A stretch of DNA of 64,000 nucleotides from the NCBI RefSeq assembly GCF_008369445.1, contig NZ_VTWH01000006.1, positions 124,001 through 188,000 on the forward strand, given 5' to 3'. The notes under the pieces were generated by a model, which saw nothing but the letters and a program-made list of their open reading frames with translations, did not search any database and was not told the origin of the DNA. The number at the start of each line of letters is the position of its first letter. The stretch's first letter is position 1. The position numbers and the translations under genes were made by a program. Source of the DNA: Aureimonas fodinaquatilis. Lineage in GTDB: Bacteria; Pseudomonadota; Alphaproteobacteria; Rhizobiales; Rhizobiaceae. Positions 29,001 to 40,701 of the stretch are shown piece after piece.

Positions 29001-29223
29001 AATTCTGATGACGTCGCTGGCATTCACCATGGGTGTTATCCCGATGGCGATTGCCACCGGAGCCAGCGCCGCCAGCCAGAATGCAATTGGTACCGCCGTT
29101 ATTGGCGGCATGATTTCGGCAACCGTTCTGGCCCTGTTGTTTGTGCCAGTGTTCTTCGTGTTTGTTATGCGGATTTTCAACCGCGACAAACCCGCTGACC
29201 AAAAGCCGGAAACCGGCGCTTAA
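26092..29223 (+). CDS. RND multidrug efflux pump, inner-membrane permease (AcrB/MexB type, HAE1)
   Basis: Proton-driven drug exporter of 1043 residues, full length for the HAE1 family. The N-terminus MPRFFIDRPIFAWVVAI is the family hallmark. The proton-relay aspartates are Asp408/Asp409 (GILVDDAIVVVENVERI), and the matching lysine is Lys937 (LSAKNAILIVEFA). Two large periplasmic loops separate the membrane bundles. It forms an operon with the adaptor. The sequence supports a functional multidrug or hydrophobic-compound pump but not a specific substrate. Confidence 0.95.
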   Translation: MPRFFIDRPIFAWVVAIFIVLAGVLAIPSLPIAQYPNVAPPQLTISTIYPGAAPEDLYLQVTKPIEEELNGIPGLLYFESTSDATGAVSINVTFASGTNISQALVDTQNRIKRVESSLPTQVMQQGLQVEEASSAFLMVVALTADESSNLDAVGLGDYLSRNVINEIRRVPGVGRAQLFASERAMRIWIDPDKLIGLNLSTSDITNAIQSQNAQVAAGSIGAEPNPISQQTTATILVRGQLSTPEEFGAIVLRTNADGSLVRLRDVADVEIDAESYAFNTFLNGQPSAAVGVQLSPDGNALNAAEGVARVMENLAPLFPAGVGYDIPYDSSPFVKASIEKVIHTLIEAMVLVFVVMFIFLQNFRYTIIPTLVVPIALSGTLAVMLVAGFSINVLTMFAMVLAIGILVDDAIVVVENVERIMSEEGLPPKEATKKAMDQITGAIIGITLVLTSVFVPLAFFPGSVGIIYQQFSLTMVTSILFSALMALSLTPALCATFLKPVKAGHHHQKGGLFGWFNRGFDKTSHGYSGMVRGSTRRAGRLMIIYLALLVGLGYTFVQIPTAFLPQEDQGYLIANFQGPAGATSNRMREVTKASEDYILANPSVDKMITIQGFSFSGQGQNASLAFITLKDWSERKEADQSAGALGGAFTMRLLQFRDAIAFALSPPPIQGLGSTGGFEFRLQDRAGQTPEALSAARDQLLGAAMESPVLADVRFDGLPDGPQVEINIDREKANTFGITFADINSTISTSLGSAYVNDFPNVGRMQRVTVQADERARMRIEDIMNLNVRNSQGGMVPLSSVATANWTVGTSQLIGYNGYPSARISGSAAPGYSSGDAIAEMQRLASALPEGFAFEWTGQSLQEIESGSQAPFLIALSILFVFLCLAALYESWSIPFSVMLVVPLGVIGCVIAVMLRGLDNDVYFTVGIITIIGLSAKNAILIVEFAKDLRKEGKSLADATVEAAHLRFRPILMTSLAFTMGVIPMAIATGASAASQNAIGTAVIGGMISATVLALLFVPVFFVFVMRIFNRDKPADQKPETGA

Positions 29224-29230
29224 AACTGGT

Positions 29231-29264
29231 ATTGCCGTTGAAACGCGGTTGTTTCAACGGCAAT
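29231..29264. terminator. Hairpin terminator after the RND pump gene
   Basis: ATTGCCGTTGAAAC (29231-29244) and GTTTCAACGGCAAT (29251-29264) are perfect 14-base arms with a 6-base loop, 7 bases after the stop. The following AAAATGG is not U-rich on the plus strand, so the hairpin may also act as a 3' stabiliser. Confidence 0.65.
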
Positions 29265-29288
29265 AAAATGGCCAGATCAAAGAGTTGG

Positions 29289-29323
29289 AGCGTGTCGGTG
29301 ATCGCAAGATAGGCTGACACGCT
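29289..29323. terminator. Second hairpin between the RND pump and oleate hydratase genes
   Basis: AGCGTGTC (29289-29296) and GACACGCT (29316-29323) form an 8-base stem, followed on the plus strand by TCTTTGC. It lies just past the oleate hydratase stop on the other strand, so it may end transcripts from either side. Confidence 0.45.
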
Positions 29324-29333
29324 TCTTTGCATT

Positions 29334-31316
29334 TCAGCCACCCTTTTTTCGGTCGGTGAAATCCTCGCGCAGCTTTTCCAGCCAGCCAAAGACACGACCG
29401 GCCGCCTGTTCGCCTGCGCCCAGCAGCCCTGCTAATTCGCTTTCCGCCCTCTCGCGTATAGACCCTTCACGCTCTGGAAGCGGCGGAAGTATATGCGCGA
29501 AGTAAGTCTTGTCGAGCAATCGGTGAAGCAGGCGCTCGCCGGGAAACGGCTGGTCATTGTTTAGCGCCCGCGCAGCCTTGAAAAGCGTGCGAATGTCATA
29601 TTGAACGGGGCTGATGTCCGGCACCTGCTTGCGAAGCCCGAGCAGGGTGTAAACGCCGACGCGCGCAGTTCGGATCGAACTGTCCATGGTGAAGATGATA
29701 TCATTGGACGTTTCAACGAACTGGCCCAGCAGCGCCAGGTTTTTACAGCCAGCGGGAACGACATGAGGCCGGTCCCCGGCCGCTCGCGGCATGAACATGG
29801 ATGTGATGTAGGGCATGAGGGCGAGGCGCGCTTTGGTATTGGCGACAACCGCATCAACCTGATCCTCAATCCCGAGATGATAGCAAAGCTCGGCGATGAT
29901 CTCCCGGCCGGTGCAGGCGGGCATTGGCTTTTTGACGTAGTTGCCTTGCTTGTCCATCAGCAGCGCATAGACCCAGACAACGAGCACGTCACCGGGCTGG
30001 TCGGGAAAATGCGGCTGGCGGTTGCAGGTGAAGCTGAGCACCCAGTTTGAATCAGTAAAGGTGATGATGCCGCCGGTAACGGACTTACCCGAATAGGGAT
30101 CGTTGACCGACAACTCCTTCAGCTTTTCCACAAACGGCGACGGCTTGCATGTGAGGGTGACCGACTCCCACATCGATTGATCGATATCGCCATAGAATTT
30201 TTGCGGGTTTCCAAACACCGGGGATTTCTTCGCGAGATTCTTCCACAGTGCCCAGTCGCTCGTTTCGCCGGGTTCGTGCTGTCCGCGCTGGAGGACAGGG
30301 GCGGTTTCCATGTCGCCGTAGGCGGTGCCTTCGGTCATTGATCCTGTCAAGGCAAACACCACGTCGTTCGGGCCGACGGCGATCACCTCATCCTTTTCAC
30401 CAATTTTTGTGCGGATCGCGGTGACAGTGTGAGCTGCGCCTTCCACCGCCATGTCGAGGTCGTAGGCACGCGTGTCGAACTGGACCTTGACACCCTGCTT
30501 CTTCAGATGGTCGACCAACGGCCGCACGAAGCTGTCATATTGATTGTACTTGGGAAAAATCAGCGCCGACATGTCCTTGAGGCCGTCGAGTGCATCAAGG
30601 AAACGGTGCATGTAGAGTTTCATTTCGAGCAGGCTTTGCCAGTTCTCGAACGCGAACATCGAGCGCCAGAGATACCAGAAATTGGTTTCCAGGAAGCCAG
30701 CGCTGAAATATTGCTCAATGGTGATGTCGTCGAGATCTTCCTTGCGCTTCAGCAGCAGGCGGATGAGCTCCCATTGCTGCGAATGGGACAGGCCCAAAGT
30801 TGAAAAGTCGCGGATCTCGCCCCGCTTGTGCATCAAGCGAGCTTTCGAGTAGTTCGGGTCGTTGTCGTTGACCAGCCGGTATTCGTCCAGAACGCTGTAA
30901 CCCTCGGGCAGCTCTAACGCCTGTATGTCCTGGAACATGTCCCACAGGTTGTCGTAGTTCCAGTTCATCTCGCGGCCACCGCGAATGATGTAGCCGTCAT
31001 CCGGATTGCCGGCTCCATCGAGCGAGCCACCTTCTATATCCATGGCGTCGAGGATGGTGATGTTTTCGCCCGCCATTCCGCCGTCGCGGATCATGTAAAA
31101 CGCGGCCGCCAGCCCGGCGATGCCGCTACCGATGATCCATGCTCTGCGCCCTTTGATCTGATTTCCGGGCACTGGCCGGTTGCGCATATAAGCGCCCATC
31201 ATGTCGGGTGGAGGAAGAGTATTTTCGGGGCGATGATGCCAGTAGCCAGCCGTCGTGTCGTTTTCCACGCGGAACGGCGCGCCATTATCCACGACGGGGA
31301 ATTTTGCCTTTGTCAT
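29334..31316 (-). CDS. ohyA: Oleate hydratase (myosin-cross-reactive-antigen family)
   Basis: FAD-dependent enzyme that adds water to the cis-9 double bond of unsaturated fatty acids, giving 10-hydroxy fatty acids. 660 residues, as expected (570-690). The FAD-binding loop [13 protein letters not shown] starts at residue 63, followed by the family segment [16 protein letters not shown]. The C-terminal region with [14 protein letters not shown] and [11 protein letters not shown] is present. It is alone on its strand between two hairpins. In bacteria the family detoxifies or remodels host and environmental unsaturated fatty acids; a cyclopropane fatty-acid synthase is also encoded in this window, but not nearby. 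Confidence 0.93.
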   Translation of the reverse strand: MTKAKFPVVDNGAPFRVENDTTAGYWHHRPENTLPPPDMMGAYMRNRPVPGNQIKGRRAWIIGSGIAGLAAAFYMIRDGGMAGENITILDAMDIEGGSLDGAGNPDDGYIIRGGREMNWNYDNLWDMFQDIQALELPEGYSVLDEYRLVNDNDPNYSKARLMHKRGEIRDFSTLGLSHSQQWELIRLLLKRKEDLDDITIEQYFSAGFLETNFWYLWRSMFAFENWQSLLEMKLYMHRFLDALDGLKDMSALIFPKYNQYDSFVRPLVDHLKKQGVKVQFDTRAYDLDMAVEGAAHTVTAIRTKIGEKDEVIAVGPNDVVFALTGSMTEGTAYGDMETAPVLQRGQHEPGETSDWALWKNLAKKSPVFGNPQKFYGDIDQSMWESVTLTCKPSPFVEKLKELSVNDPYSGKSVTGGIITFTDSNWVLSFTCNRQPHFPDQPGDVLVVWVYALLMDKQGNYVKKPMPACTGREIIAELCYHLGIEDQVDAVVANTKARLALMPYITSMFMPRAAGDRPHVVPAGCKNLALLGQFVETSNDIIFTMDSSIRTARVGVYTLLGLRKQVPDISPVQYDIRTLFKAARALNNDQPFPGERLLHRLLDKTYFAHILPPLPEREGSIRERAESELAGLLGAGEQAAGRVFGWLEKLREDFTDRKKGG

Positions 31317-31444
31317 GCCAGTTTACCTCCACCAAACTCAGTTACACAGCCGATATACTATTTCTGCGTGAACCATTATTGGCAAGGTCGCCCGCATTTT
31401 CATGCCGGCCTGCGTTATACGAAGAACAAATTACCGCGCACGCC

Positions 31445-31476
31445 CGCAACAGGTGATCCTTTGATCACCTGTTGCG
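31445..31476. terminator. Perfect 14-bp stem-loop downstream of acsA
   Basis: CGCAACAGGTGATC (31445-31458) and GATCACCTGTTGCG (31463-31476) pair perfectly with a CTTT loop, 64 bases past the acsA stop on the minus strand. No strong U-run follows on the minus strand; the plus strand has TATTTCTTT. Probably the acsA terminator. Confidence 0.6.
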
Positions 31477-31539
31477 CAGTATTTCTTTGCCAGGTCACGT
31501 TATCTTGACGTCAAAACGATCCGTTTCAACGAGACGTCA

Positions 31540-33495
31540 TCAGCCTTTGCGGTTCTGGCGATTTCCGATCAGATCATCCACCACACCCGGATCTGCCAGG
31601 GTTGATGTATCTCCCAACGCGCCAAAATCATCTTCGGCAATCTTTCGCAGAATGCGCCGCATGATTTTGCCCGATCGGGTTTTCGGCAGGCCCGGAGAAA
31701 ACTGAATCTTGTCCGGTGAGGCAATCGCGCCTATATCGTTGCGCACATGCTGGACCAGTTCCTTGCGCAACTCATCCGTTGGCTCCACCCCTTCCATCAG
31801 GGTGACATAGCAGTAAATGCCCTGCCCCTTGATGTCATGCGGATAGCCGACCACAGCGGCCTCAGACACAAGCGGATGCGCTACCAGCGAGGATTCCACC
31901 TCTGCTGTGCCCATGCGATGGCCTGAAACGTTTATGACATCATCCACCCGGCCTGTGATCCAGTAATAGCCATCCTCATCACGACGGCATCCATCGCCGG
32001 TGAAATACTTGCCCGGATAGGTGGAGAAATAGGTTTGCTCAAACCGGTCATGGTCGCCGAAAATTGTTCGCATTTGTGATGGCCATGAATCCGTCAGGCA
32101 CAGATTTCCATCCGCCGCACCTTCCAGCACCTTGCCTTCATTGTCCACAAGCTGCGGCACAACGCCAAAGAACGGCAATGTGGCTGAGCCGGGCTTCAGC
32201 TTTGTTGCCCCGACCAGCGGACTGATGAGGATGCCCCCGGTTTCCGTCTGCCACCACGTGTCCACCACGGGGCAACGCTCCTGCCCGACGACACGGTAAT
32301 ACCAGTTCCACGCTTCAGGGTTGATAGGCTCACCCACAGACCCCAGAACCCGCAAGGATTTGCGTGAGGTTTTCAGCACCGGCTCATCGCCCGCGCCCAT
32401 CAGCGCGCGAATGGCAGTTGGTGCCGTATAGAAAATCGACACCTTATGCTTGTCGACAACCTGCCAGAACCGCGATGTATCCGGGTAATTCGGCACACCT
32501 TCAAACATCAATGTCGTGCCGCCATTGGCCAGCGGGCCATAGACGATGTAGCTATGGCCCGTCACCCAGCCCACATCTGCAGAGCACCAGTAAACTTCGC
32601 CATCGCGATAATCGAAAACATATTGATGGGTCAGCGAAACATAGACGAGGTAGCCGCCCGTCGTGTGCAGAACACCCTTTGGCTTGCCGGTTGAACCCGA
32701 GGTGTAGAGGATGAAAAGCGGATCTTCAGCGCTCATTTCTTCCGGCGGGCATTCGGCCGCAACGGTAAGCCGCGCTTCGTGCCACCAGACATCTCGCCCT
32801 TCGACGACATTGATATCGCCACCCGTGCGACGCACAACAATCACCGTGTCCACGGCCTGACCAGCCTTGCCGGCAATCTCGACCGCCCGATCTGCATTTT
32901 TCTTCAACGGGATTTTACGGCCGCCGCGCAGCCCCTCATCAGCCGTTATCAAAACCGAAGACGCAGCACCTTCCAGTCTGCCCGCCAGTGCATCTGGCGA
33001 AAAGCCGCCAAACACCACGGAGTGGATGGCTCCAACGCGGGAGCATGCCAGCATCGCAAAGGCCGCCTCCGGTATCATTGGCATATACAGCGTCACCCGG
33101 TCGCCGCGCTTTACCCCGCGCTCTTTAAGAAGGTTGGCCATGCGGCAAACCTCCTCATACAGTTCGCGATAGGTGATGGCGCGTGAATCTGCCGGGTCGT
33201 CTCCTTCCCAGATAATGGCGGTCTGGTTGCCACGCTTTTCCAGATGACGGTCAATGCAATTGGCTGAAACGTTCAGCGTTCCATCTTCATACCATTTGAT
33301 GGAAATATTGCCGGGTTCAAAGGACGTGTTTTTCACACGGGTATATGGCTTGATCCAGTCGATCCGCTTGCCCTGCTCTCCCCAGAATCCATCCGGATCC
33401 TGCAAGCTTTGCGCATACCACGCGGCATAACCCGCCTCATCAAGCCCGGCGCCTTGTTTCCACTCGTCCTTGATATCGACGACCGTAGGTTCCAT
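31540..33495 (-). CDS. acsA: Acetate-CoA ligase (acetyl-CoA synthetase)
   Basis: Activates acetate to acetyl-CoA through acetyl-AMP. 651 residues from the ATG at 33495, which has GGGAGG at ideal spacing; the frame to 33522 adds 9 residues of no clear homology. The AMP-binding P-loop [12 protein letters not shown] and the A8/hinge region ([18 protein letters not shown]) are present. The C-terminal [13 protein letters not shown] carries the lysine that is acetylated in regulated enzymes. Single transcription unit, ended by the hairpin at 31445-31476. Confidence 0.96.
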   Translation of the reverse strand: MEPTVVDIKDEWKQGAGLDEAGYAAWYAQSLQDPDGFWGEQGKRIDWIKPYTRVKNTSFEPGNISIKWYEDGTLNVSANCIDRHLEKRGNQTAIIWEGDDPADSRAITYRELYEEVCRMANLLKERGVKRGDRVTLYMPMIPEAAFAMLACSRVGAIHSVVFGGFSPDALAGRLEGAASSVLITADEGLRGGRKIPLKKNADRAVEIAGKAGQAVDTVIVVRRTGGDINVVEGRDVWWHEARLTVAAECPPEEMSAEDPLFILYTSGSTGKPKGVLHTTGGYLVYVSLTHQYVFDYRDGEVYWCSADVGWVTGHSYIVYGPLANGGTTLMFEGVPNYPDTSRFWQVVDKHKVSIFYTAPTAIRALMGAGDEPVLKTSRKSLRVLGSVGEPINPEAWNWYYRVVGQERCPVVDTWWQTETGGILISPLVGATKLKPGSATLPFFGVVPQLVDNEGKVLEGAADGNLCLTDSWPSQMRTIFGDHDRFEQTYFSTYPGKYFTGDGCRRDEDGYYWITGRVDDVINVSGHRMGTAEVESSLVAHPLVSEAAVVGYPHDIKGQGIYCYVTLMEGVEPTDELRKELVQHVRNDIGAIASPDKIQFSPGLPKTRSGKIMRRILRKIAEDDFGALGDTSTLADPGVVDDLIGNRQNRKG

Positions 33496-33626
33496 TCCTG
33501 TTCCTCCCGCATGAATATGCACCGAAATTCAGAGTGCCTCGTCACAATCTAGACCATCTCACCGAAGCAAAAAAATACCCTTTGTGAGATTAACTGCCGG
33601 TGCCTGTCGCAATATTGCACTACTCT

Positions 33627-36600
33627 TTATTGCGGCTCGCCGTAACCACCACCGGTAGGGGTTTTTAGAATAAAGGCCTCACCCGGCTGCAGCACAGTGG
33701 CGGCGCAGCCCGGCAGGTCTTCCACAACGCCATCGGCTCGCCGCACCTGGTTTTTGCCAATCTGCCCCGGCTCACCGCCCGCCAAACCAAAAGGCGCAAC
33801 ACGGCGATGGCCGGAAAGTATCGCAAATTCCAGCCGCTCACGCGCACGTATCGTACGCTCCGTGCCATCTCCGGCATGCCAGCGCCCTTTGCCGCCAGAC
33901 CCTTTGCAGATGTGAAAATCCTCCAGCACCACAGGAAAACGGCTTTCCAGAATTTCCGGGTCGGTCAGCCGGGAATTTGTCATATGGGTGTGCACTGCAT
34001 CCGCGCCATCATGCCCCGGCCCCGCCGGTGCACCGGAACAGATTGTTTCATAATACTGGTAGTTCTGGTTGCCGAAGGTCAGGTTGTTCATGGTGCCCTG
34101 CGCAGCGGCCAGCGCCCCGACCGCCCCGAACAATGCGTTGGTGACCGCCTGGCTGACCTCGACATTGCCGGCAACCACCGCCGCTGGATAGCGCGGCGAC
34201 AGCATTGAGCCATCCGGAACAATCAGCTTGATTGGCCGCAGGCAGCCGGCATTCATAGGAATGGGATCGCTGACCAGCACGCGGAATACATACAGCACCG
34301 CGGCACGCGTAACGGCTGAGGGAGCATTGAAGTTATCGTCCCGCTGTGGCGATGTGCCGGTGAAGTTGACCGTAGCTTCACGTTTCTGCCGGTCTATCGA
34401 GACCGAGACCTTGATTTCACACCCCTGGTCCATTTCCAGCGTAAACTGCCCGTCCGGCAATTGCTCCAGCACCCGGCGCACACTTTCGGCCGCATTGTCC
34501 TGCACATGCCCCATATAGGCCTGCACGACATCAAGCCCGTAATCGCTGATCATTCGAGTCAGCTCGGCAACACCTTTGGCATTTGCAGCGATTTGCGCTT
34601 TCAGATCATTGATGTTTTGCGCCACGTTGCGAACAGGATAGGGTGCCTCCGTCAGCAGCCGTGTCAACGCTTCCTCTCGAAGCCGGCCTTTTTCCACCAG
34701 CTTGAAATTGTCGATATACACGCCTTCCTGCTCAATAGTGGTGGCCAGCGGAGACATGGAGCCCGGTGCAATGCCGCCGACATCGGCATGGTGACCACGG
34801 GACGCTACAAAAAACTGAATTGCTTTGCCGGCTTTGTCAAAGACAGGCGTGACCACAGTGATGTCCGGCAGATGGGTTCCGCCATTATAGGGTGCATTCA
34901 GGCAGAAAACGTCCCCCGGTCGCATGGTTGGGTTCTGCTTGATGACGGCATCAACCGATGCATCCATAGAGCCAAGGTGAACCGGCACATGCGGGGCATT
35001 GGCGACGAGCTGGCCATCCGCATCAAATATCGCGCAGGAAAAATCCAGCCGCTCCTTGATGTTCACCGAATAGGCGGTGTTTTGAAGCGTTACACCCATT
35101 TGCTCGGCTATCGACATGAAAAGATTGCTGAAAATTTCCAGCATAACCGGATCAACCTGCGTACCCACCGCCTTGCGAGCGGGCAGTGCTTCCACGCGCG
35201 TCAAAACAATATCATTACCGGTGGTCAGACGGGCCTGCCAACCTGGCTCAATCACGACAGTCTGGTTCGGCTCGATCAACACCGCTGGACCATTTACTGC
35301 CTGACCGGCCTGGATATCCTGACGCAGTACGACCGCAGCCTGATGTGATTTCCCCCCGGAAAACAGTCTCGTGGTTTGATCAATTCGTGGCTGGCCATCA
35401 CCTTCGTCGATTTGCAACGCCGGCAATTCTGCCCCGCCTCCAACCAGTTCAACCTCGACCGCCTCAACCACCAACGGCTTATTTTCATCGCTGAAGCCGA
35501 AGCGTTTCACGTGAAACTCTTCAAACCGCGATCGAAGCATGGCCACACTCTGGTCTGTGGCAACGGCAAGGCTGGTGTCTGTACCGGCATAGCGAATATG
35601 CACCCTGCAATAATAATCGCTGTTCTGTGCTCCTATGCCCTGCGCAATCAGCTCATCCAGACAACTGTGACGCAGCTCCTTAGCCAGTTCAGCAATTTTG
35701 GCGGGCGCTTCATCATCCAGCGGAACATCGAGCGATTTTTGACGAACCGAGCGAATGGAGGCCAGCCCCATGCCAAATGCCGACAGAAGGCCGGAATATG
35801 GATGAATGAGCACCTGACGCATGCCCAATGCATCAGCAACCAGGCAGGCATGTTGCCCGCCAGCCCCGCCAAAACAGTTCAGTGCATAGGCGGATACATC
35901 ATACCCACGCTGTACGGAGATCTTTTTCACAGCCTCGGCCATGGCTGCCACCGCTATTGTGACAAAGCCATCCGCTATTTCCTCGCCACTGCGGCCATCG
36001 TCCAGCTCTGCAGCCATGGCATCGAATTTTTCCCGCACGGCTGCTGCGTCGAGTTTCTGGTTCTGCTCCGGCCCGAACAATGCGGGAAAATAGTCTGGCA
36101 GCAGTTTGCCCAGCATCAGATTGGCGTCGGTAACGGTCAGCGGCCCGCCGCGGCGATAGGCAGTTGGGCCGGGATCAGAGCCGGCCGATTCCGGCCCCAC
36201 CCGAAAACGCCCCGCCTCGAAGCTCAATATCGAACCACCGCCGGCTGCAACCGTGTGGATCTGCATCATGGGTGCGCGCACGCGAACTCCGGCAACCTCG
36301 GTTTCCAGTGTTCGCTCATATTCGCCATCATAATGCGCCACGTCGGTGGATGTGCCACCCATGTCAAATCCAATGACGCGGTCAAAGCCCGCCAGACGAC
36401 CCGTTTCCGCCATGCCGACCAGACCGCCCGCCGGACCGGACAAAATGGCGTCCTTGCCCTGGAACAGCTCAGCCGCAGTCAGCCCACCGGATGACATCAT
36501 GAACATCAGGCGAATTCCCGAGTGTTCAACGTTCAGTTCTTGCGCCACGCGTTGGACATAGCGCGCCAACACTGGTGACAGATAGGCATCGACCACAGTC

Positions 36601-37232
36601 GTGTCCCCACGCCCGACCAGCTTGATCAGTGGGGACACTTCGTGACTGACGGAAACCTGCGCAAAGCCAATGTCCCGAGCAATGGCTGCAATGCGCTTTT
36701 CATGTTCGGGAAAGCGGTGTGCATGCATGAAAACAATGGCGACAGCCTCATAGCCTTCGCTTTGCAAACGCCTGAGTGTCGAACGCACTTCCGCTTCGTC
36801 CAGCTCGATTTCCACCGTACCGTCGGCCAGGACGCGCTCGGCAATTTCCGAAACCTGATCATAAAGGACATCGGGCTTGATGATATTGCGGGCGAAAATA
36901 TCCTTCCGCTCCTGATAGCCAATAGCGAGTGCGTCGCGAAAGCCTTTGGTCGTCAGAAGGGCAAGCCGCTCACCTCTGCGCTCCAGCAAGGCATTGGTGG
37001 CAACGGTGGTGCCCATTCGCACCTCCCCCACAAGACCCGGTGCAATCGGCTCGCCCAAGCGCAAACCCAAAAGCTGTCGAATGCCATGCACGCCAGCATC
37101 GCCATAGGCTTGCGGGTTTTCCGACAGCACCTTCAGCGCATGCAGATTTTGCTGCGGATCCCGCCCGATCACATCGGTAAACGTGCCGCCCCGGTCAATC
37201 CAGAAATCCCAAACCCCTGTGTCTTGCCGCAT
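33627..37232 (-). CDS. 5-oxoprolinase (ATP-hydrolysing), fused HyuA-HyuB type
   Basis: Hydrolyses 5-oxo-L-proline (pyroglutamate) to glutamate with ATP, or a related hydantoin ring. 1201 residues: the HyuA-like ATPase half starts with [14 protein letters not shown] (residues about 10-23), and the HyuB half starts near residue 690 ([16 protein letters not shown]) and ends in [12 protein letters not shown]-like Gly-rich sequence. This is the eukaryote/OplA-like fused form rather than separate hyuA and hyuB. Its ATG shares one base with the stop of the upstream yggS (TGATG), so the two are coupled. A parS-like palindrome is embedded at 35504-35517. Confidence 0.9.
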   Translation of the reverse strand: MRQDTGVWDFWIDRGGTFTDVIGRDPQQNLHALKVLSENPQAYGDAGVHGIRQLLGLRLGEPIAPGLVGEVRMGTTVATNALLERRGERLALLTTKGFRDALAIGYQERKDIFARNIIKPDVLYDQVSEIAERVLADGTVEIELDEAEVRSTLRRLQSEGYEAVAIVFMHAHRFPEHEKRIAAIARDIGFAQVSVSHEVSPLIKLVGRGDTTVVDAYLSPVLARYVQRVAQELNVEHSGIRLMFMMSSGGLTAAELFQGKDAILSGPAGGLVGMAETGRLAGFDRVIGFDMGGTSTDVAHYDGEYERTLETEVAGVRVRAPMMQIHTVAAGGGSILSFEAGRFRVGPESAGSDPGPTAYRRGGPLTVTDANLMLGKLLPDYFPALFGPEQNQKLDAAAVREKFDAMAAELDDGRSGEEIADGFVTIAVAAMAEAVKKISVQRGYDVSAYALNCFGGAGGQHACLVADALGMRQVLIHPYSGLLSAFGMGLASIRSVRQKSLDVPLDDEAPAKIAELAKELRHSCLDELIAQGIGAQNSDYYCRVHIRYAGTDTSLAVATDQSVAMLRSRFEEFHVKRFGFSDENKPLVVEAVEVELVGGGAELPALQIDEGDGQPRIDQTTRLFSGGKSHQAAVVLRQDIQAGQAVNGPAVLIEPNQTVVIEPGWQARLTTGNDIVLTRVEALPARKAVGTQVDPVMLEIFSNLFMSIAEQMGVTLQNTAYSVNIKERLDFSCAIFDADGQLVANAPHVPVHLGSMDASVDAVIKQNPTMRPGDVFCLNAPYNGGTHLPDITVVTPVFDKAGKAIQFFVASRGHHADVGGIAPGSMSPLATTIEQEGVYIDNFKLVEKGRLREEALTRLLTEAPYPVRNVAQNINDLKAQIAANAKGVAELTRMISDYGLDVVQAYMGHVQDNAAESVRRVLEQLPDGQFTLEMDQGCEIKVSVSIDRQKREATVNFTGTSPQRDDNFNAPSAVTRAAVLYVFRVLVSDPIPMNAGCLRPIKLIVPDGSMLSPRYPAAVVAGNVEVSQAVTNALFGAVGALAAAQGTMNNLTFGNQNYQYYETICSGAPAGPGHDGADAVHTHMTNSRLTDPEILESRFPVVLEDFHICKGSGGKGRWHAGDGTERTIRARERLEFAILSGHRRVAPFGLAGGEPGQIGKNQVRRADGVVEDLPGCAATVLQPGEAFILKTPTGGGYGEPQ
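35504..35517. other. parS-like site 1 (inside the oxoprolinase gene)
   Basis: GTTTCACGTGAAAC, the perfect 14-base core of the ParB-binding palindrome TGTTTCACGTGAAACA; the outer bases (C before, T after) do not complete the 16-mer. Centromere-like site of the parAB system encoded at 42432-44321, about 17 kb from the proposed origin. Confidence 0.75.
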
Positions 37233-37894
37233 CAGGAACGCACTCCAAAGATTGCACTGCCCACCCGCACGCTGGTTGCGCCATGTGCCACCGCAATCTC
37301 GTAATCACCGGACATGCCCATTGAAATCACGTCAACACCCGCCTCACCCGCCAGTTTTCGCAAGAGATCAAAATGCGGACCGGCCTGCTCGTCAACGGGG
37401 GGAATGCACATCAGCCCGCTGATCGTCAGCCCATGTTCCAGACGACACCGCGCCACAAATGCCACCGCCTCGTCAGGCAGGATGCCAGCCTTTTGCGCCT
37501 CGTTGCCCGTGTTCACCTGGACATAGAGTTCCGGCCATTTTTGCTGCCTGTCCATTTCACGCGCCAGTTCCCGGGCAATTTTCTCCCGGTCAACGGTCTC
37601 GATCACATCAAAAAGCGCCACGGCATCCGCCGCCTTGTTGGATTGCAGCGGCCCGATCAGATGCAGCGCAAGATCGGGAAATTCACTGCGCAACGCAGGA
37701 AATTTCGAAGCCGCCTCCTGCACGCGGTTTTCACCGAAATGCCGATGTCCGGCATGAAGCAATGGCAGCACGGCATCCGCCGGATAGGTTTTGGAAACCG
37801 CAACAAGCCGTGTTGAACCCGGATTGCGCCCTGCGGCAAGCTCCGCATTGGCAATATCTGCCTTCACCGACTCGTAGCGTGCTGTCACATTCAT
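37232..37894 (-). CDS. yggS: YggS/PLPBP-family pyridoxal-phosphate homeostasis protein
   Basis: 220 residues from the ATG at 37894, which is preceded by GGGAGAGG; the frame to 37975 is not supported. PLP lysine is Lys35 ([11 protein letters not shown]). Family segments [19 protein letters not shown] and [13 protein letters not shown] are all present, so this is the standard chromosomal PLPBP. It controls PLP supply and amino-acid/keto-acid balance without known catalysis. Translationally coupled to 5-oxoprolinase and divergent from leuS. The paralog at 19637-20413 is longer and linked to pdxY. Confidence 0.92.
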   Translation of the reverse strand: MNVTARYESVKADIANAELAAGRNPGSTRLVAVSKTYPADAVLPLLHAGHRHFGENRVQEAASKFPALRSEFPDLALHLIGPLQSNKAADAVALFDVIETVDREKIARELAREMDRQQKWPELYVQVNTGNEAQKAGILPDEAVAFVARCRLEHGLTISGLMCIPPVDEQAGPHFDLLRKLAGEAGVDVISMGMSGDYEIAVAHGATSVRVGSAIFGVRS

Positions 37895-38070
37895 TATATA
37901 TGCCTCTCCCGTGAAGACTTCGGATTGCCCTATCCATGTCATCCGTTTATCGGTTCCATAGCCCAGTTCAACCATGGCATGAAGCTTGCAATGGTTGACG
38001 TAGTGCTTCTGTCATGGTGAAGCACTGCAATTCCTTCGTCGTGAAATTTTTGAAAGATCGCTGCGTTATC

Positions 38071-40701
38071 ATGGCCATTGAACGTTATAATCCCCGCGCC
38101 GCTGAAACCCGTTGGCAAAAGGCATGGACCGACGCGAAGCTTTTTGAAACGCAGGATGGTGCCGAGGGCGAAAAATATTACGTCCTTGAAATGTTCCCCT
38201 ACCCTTCCGGACGAATTCATATAGGCCATGTGCGCAACTATGCCATGGGCGATGTTGTGGCCCGCTACAAGCGCGCAAAAGGCTTCAACGTACTGCACCC
38301 CATGGGCTGGGATGCATTTGGCATGCCTGCGGAAAATGCCGCGATGCAAAACAAGGTGCACCCGCGGGACTGGACATATGCCAATATTGCCGCCATGCGC
38401 GAGCAATTGAAGTCCATGGGTCTTTCACTGGACTGGAGCCGTGAGTTTGCCACTTGCGATGTCGATTACTATCACCGCCAGCAAATCTTGTTTCTGGACC
38501 TTTTGAAGAACGGTCTGGCCTACAGACGCAAAAGCAAGGTCAACTGGGACCCGGTGGACCAGACGGTTCTGGCCAACGAACAGGTGATTGACGGCAGGGG
38601 CTGGCGCTCCGGTGCTCTGGTGGAGCAGAGAGAGCTGACACAGTGGTTTTTCCGCATTACGCAATTTGCTGATGAATTGCTGACAGCGCTGGACCACTTG
38701 CCCGGCTGGCCTGAAAAAGTTCGCATCATGCAGAAGAACTGGATCGGCCGCTCAGAGGGTTTGCTGGTGCGCTGGGCCCTGGCTGACAATGAGCGCCGCG
38801 CCACGGCGCAGGCCACGGGTGAAGGCGTTGGCCGCGAGGTGGAGGTTTTCACCACCCGGCCTGACACCTTGTTTGGTGCTTCGTTCATCGCCGTCGCAGC
38901 AGACCACCCGCTGGCGCGCGCCGCCGCAGCCACCGATCCGCGCCTGGCCGACTTCATTTCGGAAATCAGGCGCAGCGGCACGTCAACCGAGGCGATCGAA
39001 ACTGCAGAGAAAAAGGGTTACGACACTGGCCTGCGCGCGGTGCATCCCCTGGACCCTCAGTGGACTGTTCCGGTTTATGTCGCCAATTTTGTCCTTATGG
39101 ATTATGGCACCGGAGCAATTTTTGGCTGCCCGGCACATGATCAGCGCGATCTGGATTTTGCACGTGCCTATCAACTGCCGGTGCAGCCGGTTGTGTTGCC
39201 CACCGGATCTGATGCGGCATGCTTCAGCATTGCCAATGAAGCATACACGGGCGAAGGCACCTTGTTCAATTCGCAATTTCTGGATGGGCTGACACCGGCT
39301 GAGGGCTTTAACAAAGTCGCCGAAATGCTGGAAACCGGCAATTTGAGCAACCGGCCGCAGGCCGAGCGCAAGGTCAATTTCCGGCTCAGGGATTGGGGCA
39401 TTTCACGGCAGCGCTACTGGGGCTGTCCGATACCCGTACTGCATTGCGAGACATGCGGAGTAGTGCCCGAGGCAAGCGAAAATCTGCCGGTGAAACTGCC
39501 GGATGATATTGATTTTGACAAACCTGGGAACCCGTTGGACCGCCACCCGACGTGGCGCAATGCAACTTGCCCGGAATGTGGCGGCAAAGCCCTGCGCGAG
39601 ACCGACACGATGGATACGTTTGTCGATTCATCCTGGTATTTTGCCCGCTTTACTGCGCCACATGCGGCAGAGCCGACTGTGCCCGCGGTGGCCAACGCCT
39701 GGCTGCCGGTTGATCAGTATATAGGCGGTGTCGAGCACGCCATTCTGCACCTGCTTTACTCGCGTTTTTTCACCCGTGCGATGAGTGTGTGCGGCCATGT
39801 GAATTTGGACGAGCCCTTCAAAGGCCTGTTCACACAAGGGATGGTGGTGCACGAGACCTACCGCGATAATGGCGAATGGGTATCACCCAATGATGTGGTG
39901 GTTGAGGAAAAGGATGGAACGCGCAGTGCGCGACGCCTGTCTACCGGAGCGCCCATCGAGATTGGCTCGATCGAAAAAATGTCGAAGTCGAAAAAGAATG
40001 TCGTCGATCCCGATGACATAATCGGCTCCTACGGGGCGGATACGGCGCGTTGGTTCATGCTGTCCGATTCTCCGCCAGACCGCGATGTGATCTGGACGGA
40101 ATCCGGTGTCGAGGGTGCGCATAGATTTGTGCAGCGGCTCTGGCGTGTGGTGAACGAGGGTGCGGAGCGGCTGAATTCCGTGGCAGCGGAGGAAAGCGAT
40201 GACGAGAGTGCTGCGAAGCAGCTGAGGAAGGCCGCTCACCGCGCGATTGCCGGCGTCAGTGACGATATTGAGCGCCTGGCGTTCAACAAGGCTGTGGCTC
40301 GGCTTTACGAGCTTGTGAACACACTTTCAGCCAGTATTTCTGCTGAAAAGATGTCTGCGCCAGCGGCCACACGTGAAGCTTTGGCAATTCTGGTTCAGCT
40401 GGTTGCGCCGATGATGCCTCATTTGGCGGAAGAATGCTGGGTGGTTCTGGGTGGAAAGGGGCTGGTAGCTTCTCAAGGCTGGCCGGTTTATGATGCAACG
40501 CTACTTACCGACGATGAACTGGTGCTGCCAGTGCAGGTCAATGGCAAGAAGCGCGGCGATGTAAGCGTTGCGGCGACGGCCACCAAGGAAGAGATTGAGC
40601 GGGCGACTCTGGCACTACCTGTTGTTCAGGAATTGTTGGCGGGTGGCCAGCCTAAACGTGTTGTTGTGGTGCCGGGAAGGATTATCAATGTTGTGGTTTA
40701 A
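38071..40701 (+). CDS. leuS: Leucyl-tRNA synthetase
   Basis: Charges tRNA-Leu. 876 residues from the ATG at 38071 ([16 protein letters not shown] matches the family start; 19 extra upstream residues in the open frame do not). Class-I signatures HIGH at 50-53 (RIHIGHVRN) and KMSKS at 636-640, with the CP1 editing domain between them ([11 protein letters not shown]) and a C-terminal anticodon/LeuS-specific domain ending in [11 protein letters not shown]. Head of the leuS-lptE-holA operon; its 3' end overlaps lptE by 14 bases. Confidence 0.97.
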   Translation: MAIERYNPRAAETRWQKAWTDAKLFETQDGAEGEKYYVLEMFPYPSGRIHIGHVRNYAMGDVVARYKRAKGFNVLHPMGWDAFGMPAENAAMQNKVHPRDWTYANIAAMREQLKSMGLSLDWSREFATCDVDYYHRQQILFLDLLKNGLAYRRKSKVNWDPVDQTVLANEQVIDGRGWRSGALVEQRELTQWFFRITQFADELLTALDHLPGWPEKVRIMQKNWIGRSEGLLVRWALADNERRATAQATGEGVGREVEVFTTRPDTLFGASFIAVAADHPLARAAAATDPRLADFISEIRRSGTSTEAIETAEKKGYDTGLRAVHPLDPQWTVPVYVANFVLMDYGTGAIFGCPAHDQRDLDFARAYQLPVQPVVLPTGSDAACFSIANEAYTGEGTLFNSQFLDGLTPAEGFNKVAEMLETGNLSNRPQAERKVNFRLRDWGISRQRYWGCPIPVLHCETCGVVPEASENLPVKLPDDIDFDKPGNPLDRHPTWRNATCPECGGKALRETDTMDTFVDSSWYFARFTAPHAAEPTVPAVANAWLPVDQYIGGVEHAILHLLYSRFFTRAMSVCGHVNLDEPFKGLFTQGMVVHETYRDNGEWVSPNDVVVEEKDGTRSARRLSTGAPIEIGSIEKMSKSKKNVVDPDDIIGSYGADTARWFMLSDSPPDRDVIWTESGVEGAHRFVQRLWRVVNEGAERLNSVAAEESDDESAAKQLRKAAHRAIAGVSDDIERLAFNKAVARLYELVNTLSASISAEKMSAPAATREALAILVQLVAPMMPHLAEECWVVLGGKGLVASQGWPVYDATLLTDDELVLPVQVNGKKRGDVSVAATATKEEIERATLALPVVQELLAGGQPKRVVVVPGRIINVVV

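Noticed and set aside
34461-35348. 295-codon open frame opposite the oxoprolinase gene
   Set aside because: No domain recognised, and the other strand encodes an intact 1201-residue enzyme.
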